DNA of 29,884 nucleotides from a virus (IMGVR_UViG_3300031658_000069:1-29884), one strand, 5' to 3'; positions 8,301-15,870 are shown, counted from the stretch's first letter. The notes: a model not told the origin generated them from the letters alone. Numbers and translations: made by a program.

Positions 8301-8690
8301 AAGAAGAAGCTGAAAGGCGGCGACCCTAAGTCTGAGTACCTTGATTACTTTAACAACAAGTTCGGCTTTAACCTGGCAGAGCAGGGGTTGGATCGTAATC
8401 AAGCCAAGAACGCTATTATGGATAGCATTGGAAACATAGACCAGAAAGGCGTTAGAGGCCGACTAACTCGTGGCGAAGAGCTGGTAGGTGGTGAGGTCTT
8501 GGTGACCAACGCTGAAGACATAGACTATGCATTTGCTGAAGGCGGAGCAGTTAACGCTAAATATGACGCAGATAAGATAAATAAAATTGCACAGGGTATA
8601 ATGTCTGAGAACTTTGCCGAAGGCGGTCCAGTGATTTATAACGCTAGCAGGATTAATGAAATCGCCAACCGAATACTAGAGGAGTTGTAA
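5313..8690 (+). CDS. Very large multidomain phage protein (possible ejected or polyvalent-like protein)
   Basis: The 1125-residue protein starts at a TTG (5313), supported by TAGGAG (5298-5303) nine bases upstream; no ATG in frame is near. The N-terminal third is Ala/Gly-rich with amphipathic stretches (IGDVITDTVSGMFGPIG). The middle, roughly residues 330-585, is a soluble domain that includes QAVLWFYEQGLYSRLG, a motif I have seen in other large phage proteins. Residues about 722-830 end in DIYESAGFRPVARLPW, resembling the end of a GNAT acetyltransferase fold. The C-terminal 260 residues carry three copies of a [FY]A-x-GG ... YxAxRINxIAxxI motif. Placement between terminase and portal with a size over 1000 residues suggests a virion or ejected protein. 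Function is not established; enzyme activity is inference. Confidence 0.6.
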   Translation: MRGNAFQRGRSPLQRFAQGSDEPVAEISQPYQPSSSIPNVIGDVITDTVSGMFGPIGASAISLGEQYFTDHTMEELEANNAAYNKAFNYNPRTAGGQAINKGAMDLMTQGVTAGMEAYSENKDSLGPIPGMVDYGLEKYNELDPETQFALGNVLTVGEVLPIGKAASMVKQGVKGAVDTRRIGRAADLVPDESAYLPLQDRLEEMGARQLAVDDVPPVPEVAVVLTDIDHRLTPMARGVADKRIALEKEMALLEAERSGKKPKAVQSRVKIDDLAKTFDEDHLNVHGRKLDPTVPEDQLTAARIIAADIDEQMTQANSGAGWYDADVEKTFQMLGEIPGLEALKNNETKRIIWSALAAPTSIGQKVIGNTKAATAAMLTYARTGEIPTVAPGKGAVTEGIQNAGWGFKQKSVEPGMKVISKLLSKYGEEGFADWWLSPHSLKELTDIRKEAGLGGAPTGLSGGKDSIHLGAMILGDKTGRFSLNINGYEGTTKDVWYSRSYNRAFGQMFGANDPKTGLPVVQGGPRNQTERRQMEAFNQLVLDNTALKGLSEADAQAVLWFYEQGLYSRLGVKSRPGSFSEGVGEVYGSLGVRQPVRGSDGIEIEIEPPGALEDFRGISGRKRAIRANRRAGLDAGTDNGGGNLSESGPYRSEIIENDGRDGLLSFSPDPATLGKYQAAGLNLPNINQVDSPSNAATYNTDMTEAMSGHEFGPQVEIKSAEDLAQASLFRTTDGSGFAIKPDGDIVAVFTSAGEPKGGSYSMIQAAVQAGGKKLDAFDTYLPDIYESAGFRPVARLPWNDDYAPAGWDKKTFVEFNNGEPDVVFFVQDSNYFGGAKDVPIVKDYDQAVSLQDQALQALANPVEGFAAGGMVRQEYNADRINQIAMDIQGYAGGGLIDKAIQKGAEALGFGHDRQLAISQEAVDLTNEMVDAGLIEERYRVELLVPKSGEEQTRQNAGIRGDEEVFNAVNHALFSYDAGQSKIASIASQAKEMYQGVKKKLKGGDPKSEYLDYFNNKFGFNLAEQGLDRNQAKNAIMDSIGNIDQKGVRGRLTRGEELVGGEVLVTNAEDIDYAFAEGGAVNAKYDADKINKIAQGIMSENFAEGGPVIYNASRINEIANRILEEL

Positions 8691-8691
8691 C

Positions 8692-11289
8692 GTGGCTGAA
8701 GAAAACGAGATTGAAGTAGAAATAGAAGAAATCACAATGGTAGAGCTCCCAGAAGAAGACGAGCTGGAAGTTGAAGACACCGAAGACGGTGGAGCGATTG
8801 TTCTAATGGAAGAGATTTCCGTGAAGGAAGGCTCTGAGCACTTTGCGAACATCGTGGAAGAGGTGGACCAGCGCCTACTGAAGACCACTATCGACGACTT
8901 GATGACCAAGATTGAGCGCGACAAAGAGGCTCGCCAGAAGCGCGACCTTCAGTACGAAGAAGGCTTACGCCGCACCGGCCTGGGCGATGACGCACCAGGT
9001 GGAGCCACGTTCCAGGGAGCCAACAAGGTTGTGCATCCCATGCTGGTCGAGGCGTGTGTTGACTTCTCCGCACGTTTTATTAAGGAAATCTTTCCGCCTA
9101 CTGGCCCCGTTAAGTCCAAGATCATAGGCGAAGCAGATAAGGCTAAGGTCGGCAAGGCCCAGCGCAAGACTGAATTCATGAACTGGCAGACCACCGAACA
9201 GATGGTCGAGTTCCGCTCCGAGCTAGAACAGCTCAGCACGCAGCTGCCACTAGGTGGCGGTCAGTACATGAAGTTCATGTGGAACGCTCGATTCATGCGC
9301 CCTGTGTCTGAGTTCGTACCTATTGACGACATCTACTTACCATTCTCTGCCACTAACTTCTACACCGCAGAGCGAAAAACGCACGTTCAGTACGTGACTC
9401 AAATGGAGTACGAGAAGCGTGTCGAGGCGGGCATGTACGCAGATATTGACCTGCCTATTGCCAATGAGCCAGAGTTTAGCGCAGCTGAGCGTGCCAACGA
9501 GAAAATCGAAGGCAAGCAAAACACCAGCTACAACGAAGACGGTCTGCGGACCATCTTTGAGATCTACACGTTCATGGACTTTGAAGATGGCGAAGGCTTG
9601 GCCCCGTACATCTTGAGCGTGGACAAGTCATCTGATAAAGCCCTGGCTATCTACCGCAACTGGGAAGAAGACGACGACAGGAAGAATGAGCTGCATTGGA
9701 TTGTAGAGTTCCCATTCGTGCCATGGCGCGGCGCTTACCCAATCGGCCTGACTCATATGATCGGCGGATTGAGCGGCGCAGCGACTGGCGCATTACGAGC
9801 CCTACTAGACTCGGCTTACATCCAGAACGTACCGACACTACTGAAGCTGAAGGGCGGACCAAACGGTCAGACTCTGAATGTTCAGCCGACTGAGATCGTT
9901 GAGATGGAAGGCGGCGCGTTGATCGATGACGTTCGTAAGCTGGCTATGCCGCTGCCGTTCGCCGGTCCAAGCCCGACTTTGTTCCAGCTGCTAGGCTTCC
10001 TAGTTGATGCAGGCAAGGGCGTGGTTCAGACTTCCTTTGAGAAGTTTAACGACCAGAATCCTAATGCCCCGGTGGGCACCACGATGGCTATCATCGAGCA
10101 GGGCATGGTTGTGTTTAGCTCAATCCATTCTCGCTTGCATGCCTCGATGGCTCGCAGCTTTAATATCCTGCACCGCATCAACAGCATGTACTACACGCAG
10201 GAAGAGCTCGATGCCCTGGACGCGGGATTAGAGATCACTGCAGAAGACTTCGATGGCCCATCTGATGTTGTACCGATCAGCAACCCGGCGATCTTTAGTG
10301 AGGCTCAGCGCTTCGCACAGATCCAGGCGATCATGGCGCGTGCTGAAAAAATGCCGCAAATGTACGACCAAAAAGCTGTCGAGGAAATGTTCCTACGGAC
10401 GCTAAAGGTTCCCGCTTCAGAAGTATTGAAGCCGCTACCAGGATCAGAAGACCGAGATCCAGTAAGCGAAAACGTGGCAGCTGCAATGAACCAGGGCATC
10501 TATGTGCTCCCTCAACAGGATCACCTGGCTCACCTGCAGGTTCACTTACCGTTCTTAAAGTCGCCAATGTTTGGGTCTAGCCCTGGCATCATGAGCACGT
10601 TCTTTTATCCAATGGCCATGCACATGCGTGACCATCTATTGAACTACTACCTGGTGGAGTCGCATAACGCCATCGACGAGGCGCAGAGTCAAGAACTGAT
10701 CCCGGAAGAAGCAGAGCAGCAGGTTGATGTAATCCTCAAGGTTCAGCAGTTTATTGAAGGACAGCTAGGTGGATTCGCTGAAGAACTGGTTCAGATTAAT
10801 CAACAAGCAGAACAATTCAAGCCTGAAAACCAGCCGCAACAGCCAGGTGATGCAATGAAGATTGCAGAGCTTAGCGCGCAGATTAAGCAGGGCGAGCTTC
10901 AGCAGCGCACCGAGCGTGATGGCGCCAGGCTACAACTGGACAACGCCAAAATGCAGGCGGCTAATGAGATTGCACAGCTTAAAATGCAGCAGAGCGCCGA
11001 GATGGAGCGCGCCAAGCTGGCAGCCAAAGAAGCGGACCGTGACGAAAGGGCAGAAATTGCCGGGCTTCGTGAAATGTCTGCAACAGAGCGCAATAACATC
11101 AGTGAGATGTCTGAGACGGATCGCCTCAATACTCGTGAAGCAGGCGAGAATAAGCGTAAGGCAGAAGACTTGGCAGCACGAGAGCGCATTAACAGCGCAG
11201 ATAACATGACCGCCAAAGAATTGGCAGCTATGGAAATGGAGTCTGGTGAAAAGACTTCATACACTAGCGGGAAGGGAATTGATCCATAA
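8692..11289 (+). CDS. Portal protein
   Basis: The 865-residue protein forms the dodecameric ring at the capsid vertex through which DNA is packaged and ejected. It follows the terminase genes, is of portal size, and has typical portal features: an acidic N-terminus; a segment around residues 95-130 (GATFQGANKVVHPMLVEACV); ARFIKEIFPPTGPVK, where the wing domain begins; and a long Gln/Glu/Ala/Lys-rich coiled-coil C-terminus (about 665-850), like the barrel helices of podovirus portals. The start is GTG at 8692 with AGAGGAG (8678-8684) at good spacing. Its stop overlaps the next ATG (TAATG). It is larger than the 536-residue T7 portal, so the phage is not a close T7 relative. The assignment rests on position, length and sequence feel rather than a diagnostic motif. 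Confidence 0.85.
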   Translation: MAEENEIEVEIEEITMVELPEEDELEVEDTEDGGAIVLMEEISVKEGSEHFANIVEEVDQRLLKTTIDDLMTKIERDKEARQKRDLQYEEGLRRTGLGDDAPGGATFQGANKVVHPMLVEACVDFSARFIKEIFPPTGPVKSKIIGEADKAKVGKAQRKTEFMNWQTTEQMVEFRSELEQLSTQLPLGGGQYMKFMWNARFMRPVSEFVPIDDIYLPFSATNFYTAERKTHVQYVTQMEYEKRVEAGMYADIDLPIANEPEFSAAERANEKIEGKQNTSYNEDGLRTIFEIYTFMDFEDGEGLAPYILSVDKSSDKALAIYRNWEEDDDRKNELHWIVEFPFVPWRGAYPIGLTHMIGGLSGAATGALRALLDSAYIQNVPTLLKLKGGPNGQTLNVQPTEIVEMEGGALIDDVRKLAMPLPFAGPSPTLFQLLGFLVDAGKGVVQTSFEKFNDQNPNAPVGTTMAIIEQGMVVFSSIHSRLHASMARSFNILHRINSMYYTQEELDALDAGLEITAEDFDGPSDVVPISNPAIFSEAQRFAQIQAIMARAEKMPQMYDQKAVEEMFLRTLKVPASEVLKPLPGSEDRDPVSENVAAAMNQGIYVLPQQDHLAHLQVHLPFLKSPMFGSSPGIMSTFFYPMAMHMRDHLLNYYLVESHNAIDEAQSQELIPEEAEQQVDVILKVQQFIEGQLGGFAEELVQINQQAEQFKPENQPQQPGDAMKIAELSAQIKQGELQQRTERDGARLQLDNAKMQAANEIAQLKMQQSAEMERAKLAAKEADRDERAEIAGLREMSATERNNISEMSETDRLNTREAGENKRKAEDLAARERINSADNMTAKELAAMEMESGEKTSYTSGKGIDP

Positions 11290-11987
11290 TGGCATTTCTA
11301 CAGAGCAACATACCGTATTTTAAATGTTGGGTTAGAAAGGAATACACGCATAATCATGAGAAGTTTCATGGGGAGTTTATTCACGCGATGGCGGTTGCGG
11401 TCACGACAATGCCGTCAAGATGCCTAAGCTTTCAGGTTATATTTACCGGGGCGGAAACATATGACAATGACGATCAAAATGTTCACGGCGGGGCAATGTG
11501 GGCAAGAATGCCCATAACCGCTTTGGTAGCAGACGAACCGTTTGAGGCGTGGCCAGCGCCTATGCTTGTGCATGACGCTCAGCCATGGGACTGCTCTTCT
11601 CGGACTCACAGTGTTTACAAGCTAGACAGGTGCTCGCCCTCACCATGGCTCGCTAAAATAAACGGGAAGATGTATCCCGCTAAGTATTACTTTACTGTTG
11701 ACTACACGGATTCAGAAATAGCAGATGACCCTGCTCAGCATAAGCAATCTCATGTGCTGGAGCTTCTGGACGCAGGAGAGTGGACAGGTAATATTGTAGC
11801 TCTGCCAAATAATCGAGTAAGAGTTACGGCTCCAGCTTGGTTTGAAAGCGGAGAAGGAGCCCCAGAGTTTCGTCCATCTCAGCACACGCATCACAGCAAG
11901 TCTGATTTGGATTACACCCTGGACGTTAATCAAGTTTTTAATAATTTATATGCAGAGGAAGACTCAGATGAAAAAAATGAAGACTAA
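11289..11987 (+). CDS. Conserved hypothetical protein after the portal
   Basis: The 232-residue protein begins at an ATG overlapping the portal stop (TAATG). It is rich in aromatic residues and His/Trp (HNHEKFHGEFIHAMAV, PFEAWPAPMLVHDAQPWD) and has no signal peptide or membrane segment. The C-terminus is acidic (LYAEEDSDEKNED). I know proteins of this look in marine podovirus genomes at this position, always as hypothetical. It overlaps the next small gene by 20 bases. Its place between portal and scaffold suggests a role in head assembly or as a minor virion protein, but no domain is recognised. Many histidines late in the protein (PSQHTHHSK) could bind metal; that is speculation. Confidence 0.75.
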   Translation: MAFLQSNIPYFKCWVRKEYTHNHEKFHGEFIHAMAVAVTTMPSRCLSFQVIFTGAETYDNDDQNVHGGAMWARMPITALVADEPFEAWPAPMLVHDAQPWDCSSRTHSVYKLDRCSPSPWLAKINGKMYPAKYYFTVDYTDSEIADDPAQHKQSHVLELLDAGEWTGNIVALPNNRVRVTAPAWFESGEGAPEFRPSQHTHHSKSDLDYTLDVNQVFNNLYAEEDSDEKNED

Positions 11988-12132
11988 AGGCTACTCCAAA
12001 GGCGGCAAGATGAAAACTAAAGGCTACGCAAAAGGTGGCCAAGTAAACATGGACTCAGACCAAGTATCTCAGCACAAGCGCATGGCCGCTGGGCATGCTG
12101 TTAACCAAGGCTCTAGTAAAGCGCCTAAGTGA
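11968..12132 (+). CDS. Small basic protein with a tandem KTKGY-KGG repeat
   Basis: A 54-residue, lysine/glycine-rich peptide. The ATG at 11968 has AGAGGA (11954-11959) eight bases upstream, inside the end of the preceding gene; a longer in-frame reading from 11842 has no ribosome site. Two copies of MKTKGY[SA]KGG are encoded by a 33-base tandem duplication (11977-12009 and 12010-12042), diverged mainly at third positions, so selection has kept the protein repeat. High charge suggests nucleic-acid or capsid-interior binding. Tiny Lys/Gly-rich proteins of this type occur in marine phage head modules; their function is unknown to me. The stop TGA overlaps the GTG of the next gene. Confidence 0.65.
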   Translation: MKKMKTKGYSKGGKMKTKGYAKGGQVNMDSDQVSQHKRMAAGHAVNQGSSKAPK

Positions 12133-12326
12133 ACATCGATTCAAAACTACTGAATCTTCTCAAGGCTAATCAGGCAGAGTTTGCGCTTGAAGCTTTGAAG
12201 AAGCCTCATAAAAGCGATGCCTTCGAGTACGGGTTTCGCGTTGGAATGGTTGCTGGATATGAAGCATCCATCAATGTGCTCTTAAACTTACTAGACGAGG
12301 AACGAAATAATGACGACGACCTATGA
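12129..12326 (+). CDS. Small conserved hypothetical protein
   Basis: A 65-residue protein starting at GTG (12129) that overlaps the previous TGA (GTGA) and ends inside the next gene by 17 bases. It is helical and amphipathic (LLNLLKANQAEFALEALKKP, then FEYGFRVGMVAGYEASINV) and ends acidic (LLDEERNNDDDL). No membrane segment or known motif is evident. Short 'FEYGRRVG...G' helical proteins of this kind occur near phage co-chaperonin genes. Tight overlap on both sides supports it as a real gene translated by coupling. Function unknown. Confidence 0.65.
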   Translation: MNIDSKLLNLLKANQAEFALEALKKPHKSDAFEYGFRVGMVAGYEASINVLLNLLDEERNNDDDL

Positions 12327-12726
12327 GGACGCAATCGCGGAGGCTTTTCCAACTGTTTGTCCTGGAATTCAGCCTTTCGGTAGCCGCGTTCTGGTTCAAA
12401 TACGCACCGCTAAGAACAAAACAGCGGGTGGAATAATACTCACTAACGATACCACTGATACGGAGAAGTGGAATACGCAAGTCGCTAAAGTTGTCACAGT
12501 TGGACCATTGGCTTTCAAAAATCGTAATACGATGGAGAGCTGGCCAGAGGGTAACTGGTGCAAGGAAGGTGAGTTTGTAAGGGTTGCTAAATACGGAGGA
12601 GATCGATGGGAAGTACCTATTCCCGGAGCTACCAACGGCGAAGCAGCAATGTTTGTAATTTTTAATGATCTTGACATTCTGGGTAGCGTTATTGGCGATC
12701 CATTAAAAGTTAAGGCATTCATCTGA
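12310..12726 (+). CDS. GroES-like phage co-chaperonin
   Basis: The 138-residue protein has the GroES core: FGSRVLVQI at the start, the flexible loop with KTAGGIIL (about residues 36-44), which in GroES docks onto GroEL, then VAKVVTVGP, EGEFVRVAKYGGDRWEVP and a final strand. It is longer than bacterial GroES (about 97) because of an insertion, FKNRNTMESWPEGNWCKEG, also seen in phage versions. Phage co-chaperonins such as T4 gp31 enlarge the GroEL cage so capsid protein can fold. Its position just before scaffold and capsid fits that role. GAGGAA (12297-12302) precedes the ATG by seven bases. The assignment is strong; the capsid client is inferred. Confidence 0.87.
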   Translation: MTTTYEDAIAEAFPTVCPGIQPFGSRVLVQIRTAKNKTAGGIILTNDTTDTEKWNTQVAKVVTVGPLAFKNRNTMESWPEGNWCKEGEFVRVAKYGGDRWEVPIPGATNGEAAMFVIFNDLDILGSVIGDPLKVKAFI

Positions 12727-12740
12727 TAAGGAGATGAGTA

Positions 12741-13691
12741 ATGAGTGAAGAAATCGAAGACGGCGTCTTAATTGAAGACGATGAACATGAAAATGAAAAT
12801 GACAATATCGTCATTGTTGAGGACGATCCTGCTAAGGCGGAGTCAGACGATGACGGTGATGACGAACGTGTCGCAGCAGAATCTGACGACGATGACTCTG
12901 AGCGCGAAGCAATTCGTGAGCGGCGTCGAAAGGAAAAGGTAGATCGCAAAGGACGGCGCGAGACTGCCATCAAGCGCGACAAGACCGAGCTGGACTTCTT
13001 GCGAGGTCGCAACGACGATCTTGAAAGGCGTATCAGCACACAAGAGCAGCGTGCTCACAGTCAAGAGCTTCACGGCATTGACCAGGCAATTGCTCAGGCC
13101 CACAAAGAAGTAAACATGGCTGAGCGGGTGATCGCCAAAGCTGTTGAGAACAACAACGGCAATGACGTTACCAAGGCGATGAAGTATCGTGATGAGGCCA
13201 TGAATAAAGCGCAGCAGCTGAATTATAATAAACAGCAAGCAGCGCAACAGGTCAACACGGCTCCATCGGTTGATGATCGAACCATGCATCATGCGAGGCA
13301 GTTCATGGAAGATAATCCATGGTATGACTCTAATGGTCGTGATGAAGACTCTGCAATCGTAATGGCGATTGACCAATCTCTTAGCCGAGATGGGTACAAT
13401 CCTCAGACCGAGGAGTATTGGGATGAGCTTACGAATAGGGCGTCTCGACGTTTGCCAGAAAGGTTTGACGACGATGCTTCTTCAGGCAAGCCGACCAAGA
13501 CAGCACGCAAAGCTAGAGGCGGACCAGCGGTAGGCTCAGGTAAAGAGCATGCCCCAAATTCCACCAGGAGAGAGGTTTATATTAGTCCAGAGCGCAAGGC
13601 CGCCTTAGTGGAAGCCGGTGTTTGGGATGATCCGGTACTTCGTACACGCTATGTTAAAAGATACGCGGCCTACGATAAAACCAACGCCTGA
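12741..13691 (+). CDS. Scaffolding protein
   Basis: The 316-residue protein has an extremely acidic N-terminus (runs of Asp/Glu, residues 1-55), a charged helical middle likely forming coiled coil (ERRRKEKVDRKGRRET to about residue 165), a small folded region around residues 178-235 (MEDNPWYDSNGRDEDSA), and a basic C-terminus (SPERKAALVEAGVWDDP, then RYVKRYAAYDK). This architecture and its position between portal and capsid genes match phage scaffolding proteins, which assemble inside the prohead and leave before or during packaging. The basic end probably contacts the capsid shell, by analogy with other phages. AAGGAG lies just upstream of the ATG. No protease is seen, so removal is probably by exit rather than cleavage. 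Confidence 0.8.
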   Translation: MSEEIEDGVLIEDDEHENENDNIVIVEDDPAKAESDDDGDDERVAAESDDDDSEREAIRERRRKEKVDRKGRRETAIKRDKTELDFLRGRNDDLERRISTQEQRAHSQELHGIDQAIAQAHKEVNMAERVIAKAVENNNGNDVTKAMKYRDEAMNKAQQLNYNKQQAAQQVNTAPSVDDRTMHHARQFMEDNPWYDSNGRDEDSAIVMAIDQSLSRDGYNPQTEEYWDELTNRASRRLPERFDDDASSGKPTKTARKARGGPAVGSGKEHAPNSTRREVYISPERKAALVEAGVWDDPVLRTRYVKRYAAYDKTNA

Positions 13692-13716
13692 TCAAAAATA
13701 AACCACTTGCTTTAAT

Positions 13717-13729
13717 AAGTGTATATAAT
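13717..13729 (+). promoter_or_regulatory. Promoter-like element ahead of the capsid block
   Basis: AAGTG-TA-TATAAT (13717-13729) sits in the 78-base gap after the scaffold gene, 41 bases before the next ATG. The -10 is perfect; no good -35 exists at 16-18 bases. The pattern, including a downstream TGAA...AATCG segment, resembles the element at 3191-3220. It likely boosts transcription of capsid genes. Confidence 0.5.
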
Positions 13730-13769
13730 ACATACTGAAGCAATCGCTGAATAAAGGAGCGACTATATA

Positions 13770-14306
13770 ATGAGCAACACAGACGAACGAGTAAAGAAAT
13801 CTGCAGACGAAGGACGAGAGAACCGTGCAATGACAGACCGTGTCATTACAGAAAATCGGGAGGTCTCTGAGAGCGAGCGGGTAGAAATGTTCCGTCAGAA
13901 TTTATTTCAGTCTTCATTGCCTGACTTACCTGACTTACCTGGCTGGCATATGTGCTGGCTTACAACATCTAATCCACGTGATTCAATCCAAATGCGTATT
14001 CGCTTAGGGTATGAACCAGTTAAGCCAGAAGACGTTCCTGGCTGGGAGTATGCTTCACTCAAGACGGGTGATTGGCAAGGCTTCATTGGGGTTAATGAAA
14101 TGCTGGCGTTTAAGCTGCCTATCTCGCTATACGAGAAATTTATGATGGAAGCCCATCATGACGCTCCGAACCGAGAAGAAGGTAAGTTACGAGACACCGC
14201 TGACTTCTTGGCCCAACAGGCCGAAGGATCAGGAAGCAAGATTGTGCAAGGTGATGGTAATAAAGAACTTGGAGAAAGCCGCTTAGGTCAATTTGACTTA
14301 GGTTGA
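13770..14306 (+). CDS. Conserved hypothetical protein in the capsid operon
   Basis: The 178-residue protein is preceded by AAAGGAG ten bases before the ATG. The N-terminal 45 residues are charged and probably disordered or helical (DERVKKSADEGRENRAM), followed by a folded core: LPDLPGWHMCWLTTSN, then RIRLGYEPVKPEDVPGWEY, then FKLPISLYEKFMMEAHHDAP. The C-terminus is polar (GSGSKIVQGDGNKELGESR). The 'LPGWHMCWL...RIRLGYEPV' pattern is familiar from many marine podoviruses immediately upstream of capsid genes, always unannotated. DNA encoding DLPDLPG is a short in-frame duplication (gacttacct twice, 13923-13940). Likely a head assembly or minor head protein; that is inferred from position. Confidence 0.72.
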   Translation: MSNTDERVKKSADEGRENRAMTDRVITENREVSESERVEMFRQNLFQSSLPDLPDLPGWHMCWLTTSNPRDSIQMRIRLGYEPVKPEDVPGWEYASLKTGDWQGFIGVNEMLAFKLPISLYEKFMMEAHHDAPNREEGKLRDTADFLAQQAEGSGSKIVQGDGNKELGESRLGQFDLG

Positions 14307-14337
14307 CGAACAATCTATTTAACCAAAGGAGCTTAGT

Positions 14338-14931
14338 ATGTCTACGACTACTGAAGCATTTGGCTTCCGCGCGTCCTACCACAATAGTGGTCGAATTACG
14401 GCGAAAGCTTACACCATTGCCTCTGGATACGCCATGAACGTATTCTCCGGTGACCCTGTAAAACTAGTTGATGCAGGTACAATCCAACTAGCAACTTCTG
14501 ACGGCACTCGTTCTGGAACAGCTGGCGGTATCAATAACCTTGGTATCTTTGCTGGCGTTTCTTATGATGATGCATTAGGAAAGCCAACTCTCTCGCCATT
14601 TTGGCCAGCGAGCGCATCAGCAACAAATATCGTGGCATGGGTTTATGATGACCCTGAGATTATATTTGATGTTGAGTACCCTAACCCATCTGCAGGAACT
14701 ACGGTTCAAACTGCTGTTGGCGAAGAGTGCGACTGGACTATAGCTTCACCAGGTGGCTCTACTGCTACTGGTTTATCTAATACGTCACTTACTGCTATCC
14801 AAGCTACCTCTGGTCAGTACCAGATTACAGGTATCACGGGTGGTCCGAATAACTTGATTACAGATGCATTTGTAAAGGTTTCAGTTCGTATTAACGAACA
14901 CCAATACAAAGCTTCCGTAAACTCAATTTAA
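14338..14931 (+). CDS. Putative capsid decoration / minor head protein
   Basis: The 197-residue, Gly/Ser/Thr-rich, beta-type protein is preceded by AAAGGAG and ends 13 bases before the capsid gene. Sequence such as GYAMNVFSGDPVKLVDAGTI and LGIFAGVSYDDALGKPTLSP indicates short beta strands typical of small head decoration proteins that cap the capsid lattice. The C-terminus returns to structured strands (AFVKVSVRINEHQYKA). A decoration gene directly upstream of the capsid gene is a common phage order. No specific family motif is recognised, so a fibre-like head protein remains possible. Confidence 0.62.
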   Translation: MSTTTEAFGFRASYHNSGRITAKAYTIASGYAMNVFSGDPVKLVDAGTIQLATSDGTRSGTAGGINNLGIFAGVSYDDALGKPTLSPFWPASASATNIVAWVYDDPEIIFDVEYPNPSAGTTVQTAVGEECDWTIASPGGSTATGLSNTSLTAIQATSGQYQITGITGGPNNLITDAFVKVSVRINEHQYKASVNSI

Positions 14932-14944
14932 GGAGGTCTAGAAC

Positions 14945-15859
14945 ATGGCTACTCCAATGAGAAGTACGGACTTTCGGTCGGTCGTTGAGCCAATCCTCAA
15001 CGAAGTTTTTGACGGAGTTTATGATCAGCGAGCTGACGAATGGAAGAAGATCTTCCGCGAGCAGAAAGGTATTCCACGCAACTACCATGAAGAACCAGTT
15101 CTTTACGGTTTCGGCGCGGCACCTGAGCTTCCAGACGGTATGGCAGTTACATATCAATCAGGCGGCATCTTGTTTGTACAGCGTTATCTTTACCACGTGT
15201 ATGGCCTTGCGTTTGCATTGACCAAAGTGTTGGTTGAAGACGGCGACCATATTCGTATCGGTCAGACTTACGCTAAGCATTTAGCCCAGTCTTTGATTGA
15301 AACGAAAGAGACGTTGACTGCCAACATCATGAACCGTGCGTTTAACGCTGCGTTTACTGGTGGTGATGGTGTTTCGTTGACTGCTACCAATCACCCAATT
15401 GTGAATGGTGTATTCAGCAACCAGCTAACTACTTCTGCTGTGTTGTCTCAAACCTCTCTTGAGCAGATGCTCATTCAAGTTCGCAACGCTGTTGATAACA
15501 ACGGTAAGCGTATTCGTTTGAATCCTACTCAAATCGTTACTGGTCCTAGTAATGTTTTCCAAGCGGAAACTTTGCTTAAATCAGTATTGAGGTCTGGTAC
15601 TGCTGATAACGACATTAACCCTGTTAAATCAATGGGTCTATTGTCGGATGGTCAAGCTAACCTTTCCCGTATCACTTCTACCACCGCTTGGTGGGTTCAA
15701 ACTGACGCTCCTGAAGGCTTAAAGCTTCTCATGCGCCGTGGTTTGGAGAAGTCTATGGAAGGCGACTTTGCAACTGACTCTATGCGCTATAAAGCGACTG
15801 AGCGTTACACAGTTGGTTGGACTGACCCACGTGCCGTATATGGCACATCTGGTGTGTAA
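14945..15859 (+). CDS. Major capsid protein (HK97-type)
   Basis: The 304-residue protein has the strongest ribosome site in the window, AAGGAGGT (14932-14939). It shows a short helical N-terminal arm (PILNEVFDGVYDQRADEWKK), an elongated loop region (GIPRNYHEEPVLYGFG), a long spine helix (GQTYAKHLAQSLIETKETLT), ATNHPIVNGVFSN, and a domain with NNNGKRIRLNPTQIVTGPSN, a combination typical of HK97-fold capsid proteins without a maturation prodomain. The C-terminus YTVGWTDPRAVYGT is usual for this group. It ends a transcription block: a strong terminator follows 11 bases after the stop. Assignment is by sequence type, size, order and expected expression level. Confidence 0.9.
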   Translation: MATPMRSTDFRSVVEPILNEVFDGVYDQRADEWKKIFREQKGIPRNYHEEPVLYGFGAAPELPDGMAVTYQSGGILFVQRYLYHVYGLAFALTKVLVEDGDHIRIGQTYAKHLAQSLIETKETLTANIMNRAFNAAFTGGDGVSLTATNHPIVNGVFSNQLTTSAVLSQTSLEQMLIQVRNAVDNNGKRIRLNPTQIVTGPSNVFQAETLLKSVLRSGTADNDINPVKSMGLLSDGQANLSRITSTTAWWVQTDAPEGLKLLMRRGLEKSMEGDFATDSMRYKATERYTVGWTDPRAVYGTSGV

Positions 15860-15870
15860 GTAAGCACCCC

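Noticed and set aside
11842-12132. 96-residue form of the small basic protein
   Set aside because: The upstream 42 codons lie within the preceding gene, lack a ribosome site and have no phage-like sequence; the ATG at 11968 has AGAGGA at good distance.
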